A stretch of DNA of 64,000 nucleotides from Tribonema minus (lineage: Eukaryota; Sar; Xanthophyceae; Tribonematales; Tribonemataceae), in contig JAFCMP010000516.1 of NCBI GenBank assembly GCA_017506865.1, positions 496,001-560,000 of the forward strand, given 5' to 3'. The stretch's first letter is position 1; the number at the start of each line of letters is the position of its first letter. The notes below the pieces were generated by a model that worked only from the letters and a program-made list of their open reading frames with translations, was not told where the DNA came from and did not search any database. The position numbers and the translations under genes are program-made. Shown piece by piece: positions 1-20,911 of this stretch.

Positions 1-876
1 GCCGATGGCTCTATACGCCAGAGCGCTGCACTGGCAGCAGCAGCACTAGCGGCGCTCCATGCTGAGCTGCCAAGCCCACGCGCGCCGCAGTCAGTTTGCG
101 GGGGATGGACTGCAGGGCCAAAGGACCAACCAACGGCACCGGCAGTGAGTGGCAGCGCCGCGCTGCCTGTGACAGCGCGTGCTCGGCCTACCAACTGCAA
201 ACTTCAATATGAAGCTCATGCTGCGCCGGGCGGCCGCCGTGAGCACGCCAACCCGCTTGTCCCGTCGCCGGCTACCGTTGCGGGCTGGCGCAGCGGCAGC
301 GGTCTTGCCGCACACGACTACATGTCAACACGTAACGAACATGACGCGACGCCGCCGCAGCTGCCGCCGTCGCCGCAGCGGCGCCGCTTGCGGGCGCTGC
401 CAGCGAACGATGCGTCCACGCTGGGCGCTTTTGTAACTGCCAACTCGCATCAGCGGGGTCCCGTGGCGAACGCTGACGGCAGCTCCGCGAATGAAGCCGA
501 AACGCTGTGCGGCAAGCGCACGCGGCAACAACGCCGCCACGAAGAGCCTGCAGCCCTGAGCATGCGCCGCGCGGATGAGTTGCCCGATGTGCGCGACAGC
601 GAAGCGCCGCTGGCATTGCTTGCGCGCGCGACACGGGCGCAGAGCAGCACGTTGAGCGCTGCCGCCGCCGACGCCGATGACGATGCGCGCTGCTCCAAGC
701 GCAGCCACCTGACTGCTGAGCATCATCGCCACCCCGACGGCGCGCGCCACACCGAGCGCAGCTCCGTGAACGATGAGCATCACCATCGTCACCCGCAGCG
801 CGCGCCGCACAGCATGCCCGCAGCGGCGGCGCCGCGCCGCAAGTACACCACGCGTGCGCTCACGGGCGGTGTGTGA
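1..876 (+). CDS. 3' end of an unidentified disordered protein (partial)
   Basis: Reading frame 1 is open from the first base of the window to a TGA ending at 876 (291 codons), so the gene probably starts outside the window. The protein is low-complexity: rich in Ala, Arg, Ser and His, with a basic stretch, an Asp-rich patch (ADADDDA) and a His-rich stretch (NDEHHHRHP) near the C-terminus. No domain is recognised. Codons in this frame mostly end in G or C, as in the confident genes of the window, which favours this frame over a long Arg-rich antisense frame at 325-1176. A GTGAGT at 145 could be a donor, in which case the exon would end there. Judged coding mainly from length and codon bias. 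Confidence 0.45.
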   Translation, partial: ADGSIRQSAALAAAALAALHAELPSPRAPQSVCGGWTAGPKDQPTAPAVSGSAALPVTARARPTNCKLQYEAHAAPGGRREHANPLVPSPATVAGWRSGSGLAAHDYMSTRNEHDATPPQLPPSPQRRRLRALPANDASTLGAFVTANSHQRGPVANADGSSANEAETLCGKRTRQQRRHEEPAALSMRRADELPDVRDSEAPLALLARATRAQSSTLSAAAADADDDARCSKRSHLTAEHHRHPDGARHTERSSVNDEHHHRHPQRAPHSMPAAAAPRRKYTTRALTGGV

Positions 877-2119
877 ACTGGCAGCGCATCGGCGAGGATC
901 GTGCGCAGCGGTAAGGGGAAGGCGGCTTGCGCGCGGTGTGCCCGGCTCAACAGCATATAGAGTGGCCTGGCGAGCCATGACACGAGGGGCAGCGGCGGTG
1001 CGAGTGTCGCAACCGCATAGAGTGGCTGAGCGAAGCCACGACACGGGGGAACGGGGGCTCGTTTGAAACGCGCGAATCCGACCAGTGCGGTTGTAGAGAG
1101 TGGCGTCGGAGGTTGTATTTGTGCGCCGTCGGCGCGTGCGCGTGCACAAGTTGAAGTTAAGTCGTTTTGCGCACAAGAGTAGTTGATTTCTTCAGATGGT
1201 GTTCATACATTCGCTGCCGGCGGTCGAGCGCGCCAGAATGGCGCGCATCAGGTTGAAGTTTGATGGCGGTTCGCGGGGTGTCAATTGAAGAGGTAAGGTA
1301 GCCATGCCTGGGAGGATGCATTTGTATCAAGTGGTTTGGAGCCGTATGCCTCGCAATTCATGTTATGTTTTCGATTGACTGTTGCTGATTGGCGTTGTGA
1401 CGAACACTGCTGCTTGTAGTGGTGGGTAAAACCGGAAGGTCTTTGTGTACAAGTGTCCATGCAGAGACGTCACAAATACTACGAATGTTGACAGACCCAT
1501 ACACCTGTGAAGTGTTGCTGTTGTTGTCTTATTTGACACACCCTATAGCATGTCCTCATTGCTCAGGCTGTTGCCTTTGCGTATATATGCCTGACAGTCA
1601 CACATAGCAGCGCAGTGCACCTTCATTGCGCAGACAGGCAGCAAGGCGGCGCATGTTGCACATTATGCCATGTTTTGCCCGCCGAGGAACTCAAAGTGGC
1701 AGGGTTTAGCCCCCAGTCCTGAAGACTCCATCACTGACAAGCCTAATTACATTGGGAATGCGCAGACACGGCCGCCGTACACTCACCCGAGTCATCTGCA
1801 GTGCCCTTGAGCACCAGCAGCCCGAGCAGCTGAGATTCTGCTCTAGGCAATGGCAATAGCATAAGACAGTACGTCACGAGTCATCAAGACGCATGTGTGT
1901 GTGACGCAATATGCTGGTGAGAACATTGACACAATGCCAGGAGTATGCCTGGCATATGCATATGCCAAAAAAAAAGTCGTTTTGCGTAGGCGAAAAAAAG
2001 CCGGTGAAGGGGGGGGTGGGGGGGGAGGGGGGCGGGGCATGTAGGGGTTTTTTGCTAATGCAATCGCACAGGAAAGCAGCGACGTGTGACGTCAATGCGG
2101 CAGGGTTGGCGGGAGCGTG
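877..2119. other. Intergenic spacer upstream of the PX-AGC kinase
   Basis: No convincing gene. It holds an imperfect direct repeat (units near 954-1000 and 1014-1050, sharing CATAGAGTGGC and a following CACGA/GACAC stretch), one TTGAAGTT motif cluster near 1150 and another near 1250, and a G-rich run at about 2006-2040 directly upstream of the kinase start. The start region of the kinase must lie in the right end of this spacer; no clear TATA box can be assigned. Confidence 0.5.
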
Positions 2120-10810
<8,691 letters not shown>

Positions 10811-12687
10811 CAACGTATGGTTCTTGTATTGATGTTGGTGGACGAGCACAGAACGAAAGCGCGCTGCTGTGGCGTCTCCATTCTCAGCAAGCTGCCCCCC
10901 CACCCCACTTCACCCCACCCCCACCGTTGCGAACGAATGTGGGGGAGGCAAGGGGGGGGTGGGGGGGGGTAGCTGAGGCTGAAAAGGAGAGTTGGGGGGG
11001 ACAGGCAACCCATGTAGCAGACAAAACAGGCAACGGCCTGCCCTTTCTGCCCTCTGCCGCTGGTGAAGCAGGGTCACGGAGAGAGTGCTCACGTTGCTGG
11101 TTGCATAAGCCCGCTGCCCTTCCGTTTGGGTTGCGGTGTGTTTGCAGCGGATCGTTGAATCGCGCCCGAGATAATTATGGGGGGGGAAGACAGCAGTGCC
11201 TTTGTGCCGAGATAATCATGGGGGGGGAAGAAAGCAGTGCCTTTGTGCGAGTGAGCAGTAATGGGGAAGCAGTGGGCGGGGTACAGGGCAGCAGCACCGC
11301 TCAACCTGCTCAATGCAGCGTTGATACCTCATCCCCCCCCCCCCCCCCCCCCCCCAAAAAAAACCACCTCATCTCATGTGCAGCGCGCCCCCCCCCTCCC
11401 CGCTTATCGGGGCGCTTTACCAAGGGGGTAGGTATCTTGTAGGGTTCTGGTGGCGTCGTGTGTTCAGCCTTGGCATCACTTTACGCTTCCCCTGTACCCG
11501 ATTCCCCCTCGATCCCCCTTCGGGCTGCCCCTCAGCACAGCCTGCGAAGCGCGCGACGCCGCCCCCGCCCCCCCGCGGAGAGAGAATCAAGTTGAAGTTG
11601 TATGTTTTTACAGTTGGCAGCAGCGCGCGGATTTCCTACTACTACACACGTACGATACAGTTGGGAGACACATGACGGTGTGGGCATTGCAAGAGACGGC
11701 GGGCGTTGGTGACACAACTTGGTGTGCAACACGGCCGCCCTCCTGCCGCGCCGAGGGGTAAAGCGAGCACAGTGCTCAGCACACACACAGAGATGCGCGC
11801 GCACACAGATCCATAATGACAATGTATTTTCCGTTCGCGCCTGGGGCTGCGCTGGTGTTGCCTGTCTTGTACATTGCACCACCTTCATGGACTGCTCTCG
11901 GTCCCTGCAGAGATCAGGGGCGGCGAAGTCCTTCCTGAAAATGCCTTCATACACAGCGTATACGGTGGTGCTACAGTATATCATATCACTGTATCACCAC
12001 ATGTTGCACACTGCAAGCACAACGGCCCAGCGAGGGCATAGTGGCAAGAAGCCTTTGTCCAAGCCAGGCAATTGCCCATCAAAACCGTTGCCACGCAGTG
12101 CAGAGGCACTTGCTGTGCAGAGACACTTGCTATGCAGATACACTTGCTGTGGCGGCTGACTAAACAGGGACCCATTCTGAATCGCTGTCGCTTTGCTTAA
12201 CTTCGTCACTCGACAAGACAAGTTGAAGTATTACTGACAGCTTTGTCGTGCGCTAGGCTGGGGCATGCAATTGTTGCGCTGAGGCTGGGTATGCAACGAC
12301 GGACAAAGCACACCAAGGTTGACAGAGCAACATGTTATATGGATCTATGGATCCTTGAGTGCATTGCGCGCAGCATCAAGTACCCAACTAGTCCAGTGGC
12401 ATTGTTCTTATTGGCCTGTGTTGACAAGTCCTCGGGAGAGACCACCTCTTTGGCGCGTGAATTCGGCTGAAAAGCATACAGTGAGGCTACACTGTCATCT
12501 GTGTGTCAAGATATATACCCCACAAAGGCAGCGCTCACACCTGCGACTGTGCACGCTCATCCGTCGTATCCAATTGCTGAACGACTCTGCACGATGACTA
12601 AGCCCCAGGCTCAGCTTGATTCATGCTGCTGCGTCACATTGCAGCGTGGAGAGTCACACCAGGAAGTTTACTAAGTTTAGAGCCTTA
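10811..12687. other. Spacer with poly-C runs and a 41-bp tandem repeat
   Basis: No supported gene. Two 41-bp direct repeats stand at about 11166-11206 and 11207-11247 (unit begins CCGAGATAAT and ends GCCTTTGTG, four mismatches at most). A C-run of 23 bases is at 11333-11355. Long frames here are mostly proline/glycine tracts created by C or G runs. Confidence 0.6.
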
Positions 12688-13683
12688 TTAAGGGACAGGC
12701 CGCACTGGCACCCATGCCCAAGCCCCGGGCACACCGTACCCCGTGCTACCGACTATAGGCGCCCACCGCTCGAGGGGGTAGCCAATGTGGCCGATGGGCC
12801 TGTGATAGCCGTAACCGCCGTTCTCCCAGGTATGTATGCTGTAGCCGGCAAACAGGCGCCTGAGTGAATCGTAGGTAGGCGGCGGCGCGCGTGTGAGTGC
12901 GGCAGTGCTGCCAGTGCGTGCGTCGTTGTCTTGGGTCTTGCGCTGATTGTGCCTGCGCGAGCAGGAATGCGCAGTGTTAGTGCCGTTGCTGTGACGATAA
13001 GCAGAGGCGCTTTGTCTGATTCCAGCAGCAGAGCGAAAACTTCCGCTGTAAGAAGTTTCAATGACGCTGCTTGATGTCCTAGGCTTGAAGAGCCTAGGTC
13101 GTAGCTGCTGAGACAAACCATTAGAGAAGCTAACGCGCGTGGAGAGTGTCAACTATTTTCTTGCCGTTACCCCTGATGGGGCAACGCAGGCAGCGAAAGC
13201 AGGCATGCGCATCAGACTAAGCCTATACGAGGAGCAAACTTAGATGCACGCCTGCCCAACTGGCCTGAGCGCCTGAGAGCAGAGCGCACTAGGGATTATC
13301 GTGACAGGGCCATTTGCGCTAGCTCCGCACCACAGCATCGTTGATGGCTTATACAATCAAATGTGTGCGCGGCTTCCATTCACATTTTCCAAAGCAGTAG
13401 GTGTCGTTGTAGTTCAACATGTCCCTGCTGTATAGTGAGCTGAGTTAGCATGATGTTTGCCTCAGTACTGCAAACACCGTGGCAGATCCCATACTCTTAA
13501 GACATTATCCGCGCTTGTGATAGTGCGCACTAGATCAGAGGCATTCCTCCATCGTGTGCAACTCACTCTCACCTGCTGCTCGTGCAGCTGACCCGCGAGC
13601 AAGTCAGCATCAACCACACCGCCGCGAACAGCAGCCTGAAAGCAACCATCGCGCCACTCGAGGTGCCGCGAGGTTATCTGCAT
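12688..13683 (-). CDS. Weak candidate two-exon gene of unknown function
   Basis: On the minus strand an ATG at 13683 opens an exon to 13573 ending CAG before GTGAGA, and a second exon from 13104 (after CAGCAG) to a TAA at 12688; phases match and give 175 residues. The second half is aromatic, Gly- and Pro-rich (YDSLRRLFAGY, GGYGYHRPIGHIGYPLE), unlike random translation. However, the plus strand offers its own reading of the same segment: an exon-like frame 12760-12828 ending CAG before GTATGT and another after TGCTGCTCGTGCAG at 13587, so the strand is uncertain. No family recognised. Confidence 0.28.
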
Positions 13684-14114
13684 GTCGATTCGGATTCGCC
13701 TCGACTGGACCACATTGCTTGACGAAGCCAGTCATGCTCGTCTTCGCTCCTCGAAGAGGAACACACGCGTCGCGAAGTCATGTTGTTGGTGAAGTCCTGT
13801 GCCGCATTCTTGTAGAAAAGTGCGGGGGGTTTGCGACATCGGCAGACAGCACGCACTGCTATCTCCACAGGTCTCGCACACAGGCCCATGGCGGACCTCA
13901 CTCCAACTGCCAACTGGATCCATGAGATCTTGAAGTTCGAATTGAGAATTCGGTTTAAACTTGTGTGCCAGAGCGTTCTCATTTAAGTAAGGAGAACTAT
14001 GTGAGTGCAGTCACGCTCTTGCGATGGCTGCAGCCATGGCAGCATGGCGCTACAGCATCGCAGCGCCACAGCGCCACCCTGTTGCCGCTCTCGCTGTGCC
14101 TACGGCAATCGCAA
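13684..14114. other. Spacer upstream of the secreted-protein gene
   Basis: Probably the promoter and 5' untranslated region of the gene starting at 14115. A 32-codon frame beginning ATGGCGGAC at 13888 is present but too short to support. Several six-base palindromes crowd 13918-13964. Confidence 0.4.
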
Positions 14115-17100
14115 ATGGAGCGGTTCCTGCAGGCATTGGCAGCAGCAACTGTGCTGGCGGCAGTCGCTGGGGTCCCAAATGCCAGCAGAGGACAGGCGAC
14201 AAACAGGGGAGAGCAGCTGTATGCGTCAACGCCTGCTGTAACAGCTGAGGGCAGCTACCCGTACACCCTCACGCAATCTGCCGCACCAACTGCACAGGCG
14301 AGCTACCAATTCACTCAGGCCCCTACTGCCGCGGCCACCTATCTGTACACTCCGACGCCATCTGCTGCACCCACTGCAGCTCCTGCTGCGTACAACACGG
14401 CCACCTCCACATCAGCGACCTCCCTGCCTGGCCGGCCTACGATGGCTCCGACACAGAGCCCCGTGCTGACCACGTACCCCTCAACGACGACCAGCAACAC
14501 AGAGTTTGTCGTCCCCCCCACCATGGTGCCCTCTGCGGCGCCATCTCAAGTCGGCGGTGGCGCAGCAACAGCGTACACTCTTGCGCCAGCTGGTAGCACT
14601 GCAACTTACACCTTTGCTCCTACCGCAGCACCATCACCAGCGCCCACCGATGTAGGTGCTGAAGGCAGTGGGGCGGGTGGTACAGCAGGAGGGAGTGGGG
14701 GGGCGGGGGGCCAGGCAGGGGGATCAACAGGGGGAGCTGGGGGGGGGGCGGGATAGGGGGTGGAGGAGGCAGCTTGGGCGGGGGGCCCGAGCAGTGGAAT
14801 ACTGTGTTCTACGACTTCAACTACACCGAAGACAGAGTGTGAGTGCTTGACATGAATGACAGTATAAAGTCAGCCGTGGCGAGTTCTGACGGTTGAGGTT
14901 TTGCGCTAACTGTGTGAACGCGAGTCTCTCCAGCAGCAAAGGAGACGTCATCACCATCAGGAATCATGCTTGCAAACCATGCTCGTACATTGCGGTGGGA
15001 TCGCATTCTTGTACCTGAATGGTTTTGTAATATTTACTGATCGCATCAGGCCCAAATAAGATCAAGACACACATATAAGCTTGTGAGGTGCATGGTCCAT
15101 ATCCCCCTCCTCCGCCGCCCAATTCCTCGTCCTACATGATTCCATATCCGCTCGAAGTAGGAAAGCCTCTGAGCGCAATGCTGTTGCATTTGGTGAATTG
15201 CATACATATACCTGGTCCACATACACCTGAACTGCACATTCCAGGCCATGTGCACGGCGATATGACGCTGACATTATGCTGCTGCCCTGCCATATTGTCG
15301 CGCTACAGACTGCTGCTGTACATTATGACATACACATAAGTCTACGCTTGTGGCAACGGCTGTAAACTGCTGACATGGCCCAACAACACTGTATATGTTA
15401 AACTGTTGCTGAAGTGATTGCGCTGCCCTGTCGTCCTGCCGTGTCTCTTGTTCTGTTTTTGCAGTTTGCTCCTGTATTCATATGTCTACGCCCCGTGGTG
15501 CACGCAGTACTGTAAGGTGAGCACTTCAACTTCAACTTCTTCTGCACAGTTCGCCTCTAGCATGTGTCGTGAAGTTGCCATGGCGCAAAGGCACTGTCGT
15601 GAACATGTAGGCTGATCTGCTGTATGCTGCAGGCCAGTACGCCAAAGAGCTTCAAAATCTCTATAAATTGTTGCTTCACAAAGCTCAACCACCTGGGATG
15701 CATGTGTATCTCAGCAGCAACAAACTTTATGCGCACGCATTGTGACCATGTTGTCTGCCCGTGTCAGCACTTGCTTTGTTTCAAATGCTTGCTGCAGCCA
15801 TTGTTTCACAGAGTGCTTGGCATCTTGTCTGTGTATGCATGTATATACTCAGTGCCGGCCTGATCACTGAAACCGCTCACCCTGTCAGTGTCAGCCTGCA
15901 TGCATTGCACTAGATTGTAGACTGGCATGAAAGCACGTTTGCTGTGGTGTGCGCCGTGTGATTTTTGCTGTGAGGCGCAATCCTTGTTGCAGCATTTGCC
16001 ACAGCTCGATTGCCTCTGCATTTGTGCCGTGGTTCATCTTCAAGTTGCAGTTTTCTATGCCCCGCGCCTGCCCAAACAGCCAAAACCGCCAGCCACTGTG
16101 GGCACTGGTACCAAACTTGTCCAGCTATCAACTTCAGTGTCACAGTGTAAATCAGGCATACTTGACTGCGGCTCTGCGTTGCGGACTTGCAATCCAGTCT
16201 CCTCCAGATGATCAGAATCTTGACATGATTGACCCTCCCCCCGCCCCCCTCCCTGCCCCCTCCCCCCCAGAACTACTGCGAGATATCCCAGGCGCAGTCC
16301 CCACCTCCTGGCCCACCCTTCTGTAAGTTCAAATGCCAACGCTAGAGTCAGGGGATGAGATGCATCGTCATTGAAGTGCATGCTAATTTGTTGCTGTTGC
16401 CTAGACAATGCAAGCTGGCAAGTGCAGCTTCCAACGCACTAGCGCTCGTCGGTAATCAAGTATAGGATATGTAGGTATGGGTGCACCATGATACGGTATG
16501 CAGCAGCTGCGCACAGCTGATGAGCTGGCGCCATGCGTGAGCTGGTACTGAGCACTGCTACTGATATGACGTGATGGCGCAGCAGCACACATGCGTTGCG
16601 TGGGTTGCATGAGCGGTTTCATGAGCGGCTTCAACTTCCACAAGTTCCTCTGGGGCCGCAGTCCAACGCTCAATCAGCGTCTGCATGGCAGCGGAATAGC
16701 TGACGGTATTACATGTGCTTTCGCTTGGTGCACGTCGGCAGGAGTGGTGAGTGGTGTGCTGATGCACTCATCGAATGCTCGATGTTATAGACACTTTTTC
16801 AGACGCAAACGTGTAGACTATTACAAAGTCCACAGCAGCGTGATCCCTTTTCAATTAGGTGACTTCTGGCATAGGAAAGGCCCTGCCTCACTTGACCTTA
16901 TCAAAGGCCGACTGAAGCGTCGCTGATGTGCGCTCAAGCTCATTGTATAACTTCAACTTCAACTTCAACTTGCCCGCCCGCAGATGCCGTTTCCCAGTAC
17001 CGCGACGTCTGCGAAGCGGACTGCGAATCACAGTGCTCCAGCTACTTCGACGTGAGTAAATACACATGTACTCATGGGATTGACTTCTATTTGCTTGTCA

Positions 17101-18769
17101 TGGACTCAGTGTAAAATGATCAATCCTTGCTTAGAACGCGAAAAAGCCCAGATGGTGGACGTCCGGCTTGCTACCAGAAGCTACATGGAAGTTGTGACAA
17201 CTCGAAAGCGTCTCAATGCGCATTGACGATCGTTTCTGAATGTCGTTGCCAATGTACCTGTTGGTTCTCACGAAGACTACCACGACCATTCATCACAGAA
17301 CGCATGCAGCAGGGTATTATATGGTACCGTATGACAGAGTTCTGCACAGGTACATGTCAATGCGCCGTGAAGTAGGTAAAAGCAACTTCAGATTGCATGG
17401 CGCAATTACATGTGTTGTGCTCTCTGGTGCCCTCGACTGACAGTGTAATTTGTGTAGATAGGGTTAGGGTTAGGGTTCTGATCTGTGTGTGCTGGTGGTG
17501 GATCACATCAGTTGCATCACACAATACACGGCTCAAAGCTTATTGGGCAAGGGTCTGCCGTGCCTTGCCTTGCTTTGCATTGTTAGCCCGTGCCTGGACT
17601 CACATTCAAATATCAAACTTCAGCTGATGTCGTTATTTTTGCAGGACAAGTGGAGCTCGCTGTCACCTGCACAACAAGCTGCGTGGTGAGTGCATCCGCC
17701 ACTATTCAAATGTGGATTCTAACATGACTCCATTGTTTTCAGCAACATAGCTTCACATGCGCTTGTGGGTTCTCATGTCGCATCTGGCACGGCACTCCGT
17801 GGGGTACTCTGACCCTTCATGTTGTTGATGCGTGCTTCTCCCTCATGCTTCAAAGTACATGGTCATATGGCATTGAGACACTTTCAGATTGTCACATGAC
17901 ACGTGGACTACAAGCAATGGATATCACATCATCTAGGCTTTTTCGCGCCCCGCGCGAGAATCAATAAAAATTACATGTATGCAGAGCTGGTGGCATGATA
18001 CACTGTCTTGCCTCAACACAACCCATACCCACCCGATCCTGCAACAGTGCCAGGCCCGTGCAGATGGTACAGCAACGCACGCCTATAGACTTACCAAGGC
18101 GCAGGTAACATATTCTGCCTGTGAGACAGGCTCCAAGCAGCTGCATCTCAGCAGCTGCGATCTCTTTTTTGGCATGGACGTCCCCTTAGCAGCTGCGCGT
18201 CAGCTGCTTGTGAGCTCAAGGAACATGTCATTGCTCAATCACAACTCTCACTCAGAGCAAAACTCACACTCAGAGTCTGAGTGGTGCGGCAGTGCTCATC
18301 ATGGCAGCGCTCATCAAGAGAGAAAGCCGACATGTCCTCGAAAAGCTGGCTTACCTCAAGGCTTTTGGTGAAATCTGTTCTCTCTCGTTGATCGCTTGCA
18401 CCACAGTAGGTAGACTCACTACCTTCGACTGCATACAGACCGATTGGCAGCACGCCACGCTTGAGAGAGCAGTAGAAGCGATCTACGTGCCTCAAGTGTT
18501 TCTCTGCCGTGCTGAGTACAAAGCAGCACTGCTGCTACACACTCGCGCAGATGCACAAGTGCCCAGACTCTGACTTGACGACTCTACCCTCCTCACCGAC
18601 TCGCTGCGCCAGGTATGAGGTCCACAAGACGGGGGTCGTTCCGGACAACACCATCCCCATCTTTGTTGGGGTGTCGGCAACGCCTGGGTCCGGTAGCGCC
18701 GGCGGCGGTGGCGGCTCTGGAAGGCTGCGCAAGCTCATGGAGAGAGTCATGGCGGATATGGGCGCTTAG
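14115..18769 (+). CDS. Putative secreted Pro/Ala/Thr-repeat protein with Cys-rich C-terminal half
   Basis: Proposed exons: 14115-14838, 15465-15516, 16271-16322, 16984-17051, 17645-17685 and 18613-18769 (TAG). The chosen ATG opens a signal-peptide-like segment (MERFLQALAAATVLAAVAG). It is followed by about 150 residues of degenerate repeats of the type YTxxPxAAPT (SYPYTLTQSAAPT, YLYTPTPSAAPT, TYTFAPTAAPS), like glycoprotein stalks of algal walls, then Gly-rich sequence. Later exons encode YAPWCTQYCK, resembling the active-site segment of thioredoxin/PDI proteins but with a CTQYC spacing, then NYCEISQ and CEADCESQCSSYF, suggesting disulphides. Exon 1 needs one extra base in its G-runs (about 14736-14765) to reach the frame of its own end; after that all exon phases agree (about 364 residues). 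Extracellular or cell-surface protein is inferred; no family is assigned. Confidence 0.55.
17457..17478. repeat. Interstitial TTAGGG repeats
   Basis: Three perfect TTAGGG units inside an intron of the secreted-protein gene. Similar tracts occur at 6103-6114, 10030-10075, 27523-27541, 36986-37000, 56105-56137 and 57884-57908. Confidence 0.85.
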
Positions 18770-20911
18770 TCGCACGGTTTCAACTTCAACTAAAAATTGA
18801 AGTTTATGTACTGTTGCGTTTCAGTGAGCGGACCATATGGGTCAAGTCGGCTGTGGTGCTGCTACATACGCAATTTGTACTCACAGTCTGTGATGACTGA
18901 TTCAACTTCAAGTTGCGGCGGAGGCGCGCCAAAGGATCAGCTGTTGCGTACATAGGCGGCGACATACTTCAACTAGCATATTACTTCCAAACAGATGCAC
19001 CCAGCTTCCAAACAGATGCACTCAGCTCCCGTCCGTATGGGACAGAAGCGCGATATCGAATGGCTCAGTCGTGACTGCCGAGCACACACAAGTGTGGTGC
19101 AAAACAATGTATATGCATGTAGCGCGTGAGCAGCAGTGCCAGCGCGCGGTAGAGGTGCTCAAAATTATAGCCTGTTGGACCTGGGTACTGCATTTGTGGG
19201 TCAGGCTCAGACGCTGTTTGGCCGGCAGTGCCCCATCAATGTGACGTCCATCCCTGCATGATGTATGGCTGAGCACGTGTTGAGCCCTGCTGCCGCCGCT
19301 TTCAAGTTTGTCTCCTGAACTGCAGCATGATATATCTAGGAGTAGCTGCATGCAATCAAAACGCTTACGAAACCTACCTTCTTGCATGAGAAAAGCAATT
19401 GTCTTGCTTGCAGGACCCATTCACGTTAGAAGCACAAGGCGCTTGCTGCGAGCAGTTCGCATCTCATTGGCAATTTCTGGCCCATTACCTTCGAGCGTCA
19501 CTGGACATATGCACACTTGAACATGCACTTGCCTCAGTGCTCACCTTGGACATGCCGCGCGGTCCCCCCCCCAATTGGCGGCATGGTGGTTTCTGAGGTG
19601 TGCTTACCACCGTGCGTGTCAACGGCCTTCAAGACATGCAACTACAGTAGTAGTTGACAGTACGTACAAAAGGACACCATGTCGTCATCAACGTTGATTG
19701 ACAGCAGAGCAGTACATATGTCATCTTTGACCTTGAAGTTGGTGGAGGCCATCATGAATGCGAGCAGGAATGCAGGGCAGCGCAGTGTTTTGAGCTCTTG
19801 GACGCAGTGCAGCAGACTCTTGCAGGCTGCATAGGATGTTCACACAGGATGCCCCCTCCCCTGGGCGCAATCATCACTTACACATACAAATCCTTGACAT
19901 GCAGCATGAATGAAGGGCAGCGTTGCAGACGCACAGCTAATGTCTGCATTGCGCCTTCACAAGCCGCCAGGTCTGCCATGTGGCAAATCTTGACAAGGCC
20001 ACACACTTGTACGCGCGCACCCAAACTAGCTAGCTATGTGTCACCCCACAAGGAGCATAGAGTTGCTGGCATGGCAGCGTACGACTCCGAATACTGCACC
20101 TACATGGTATGCAGCATTTCGGTCAATCAAGAGCGCTGGCAACAGCTGTTCTGACCCAAGGTGGCAAGAACAGGCCAACTACGCAAGAGTACATCACACT
20201 TTATAAATACAAGTACACAAGTACACCACATTTCTGTACCAAGGGCCTGCAGGAAAACACGCCATGGAAACTGTTTGAGTGTGCATGTTTGTGTGACAGA
20301 AAGGCATCGCAACAACGCTCAGGGCCCTATTGAGCATCACCGACAGAGCATACAAGTGGTGAGTGGCCAAGTCACAAACCGCAGAGCACAACGACAGTCA
20401 TACCACCGCTGCGTTGCACAGTTTTTCCACGCCCGCACAGATAAATTAACCACTGGCCCAGCTTGCAGGCCTCGACGCGCGTGCGAAGCCACTGTCAGCA
20501 CGCTACGCGGTCTATAAATTTCATGACTTGTACGTCTTACAAAGCCTTGTGTGCCTTTGACTTGCCGAGCACGCCAGTGCAGAAGACATCACCGAGAGAG
20601 CCCCAAACACCTCCTGCCTCTCCCCCCTTCCCCTGCCCCTGCTGGCACATAACGTTCAATCAGCCCCCCCCTGACGCCGCTGGTCAGCACCCCCAGAGAC
20701 CCCCAATCAACTTTCCAAAGCGTCCAGACAAATGGCCGCCAATGCCCCCTCACCCCCCTACCATCCTTCACTGAGCACCCTGAGCCAGCACCTCTGGATG
20801 TCCTCCCGCACCTGCACAGCACCCTCTGTCAAGCGCCAAAGCACTCCCCCAAAGCAGCGCCCGAATGTCAGCTAAAGTAGCACCCGGATGTCAGCCCAGA
20901 CAGCACCCGGA
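18770..20911. other. Convergent spacer between secreted-protein gene and CSP41
   Basis: Tail-to-tail spacer without a supported gene. Just after the stop, 18780-18810 carries CAACTTCAACT, a short A-run and AATTGAAGTTT, a small inverted pair. A 21-bp direct repeat stands at 18984-19004 and 19005-19025 (CTTCCAAACAGATGCA core). Nothing else identifiable. Confidence 0.5.

Noticed and set aside
325-1176. Long minus-strand frame of 283 codons
   Set aside because: Arg-rich translation antisense to a frame that is open from the window edge and has the typical G/C-ending codons; looks like a composition shadow.
13918-13964. Cluster of restriction-type palindromes (GGATCC, AGATCT, TTCGAA, GAATTC, GTTTAAAC) resembling a cloning polylinker
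   Set aside because: No adjoining vector sequence is recognisable, the flanks look like the host genome, and one such cluster in 64 kb is compatible with chance.
15624-15863. Possible exon after CTGCAG at 15631 in the secreted-protein gene
   Set aside because: No donor in frame before the stop, and the exons on either side already join in phase.
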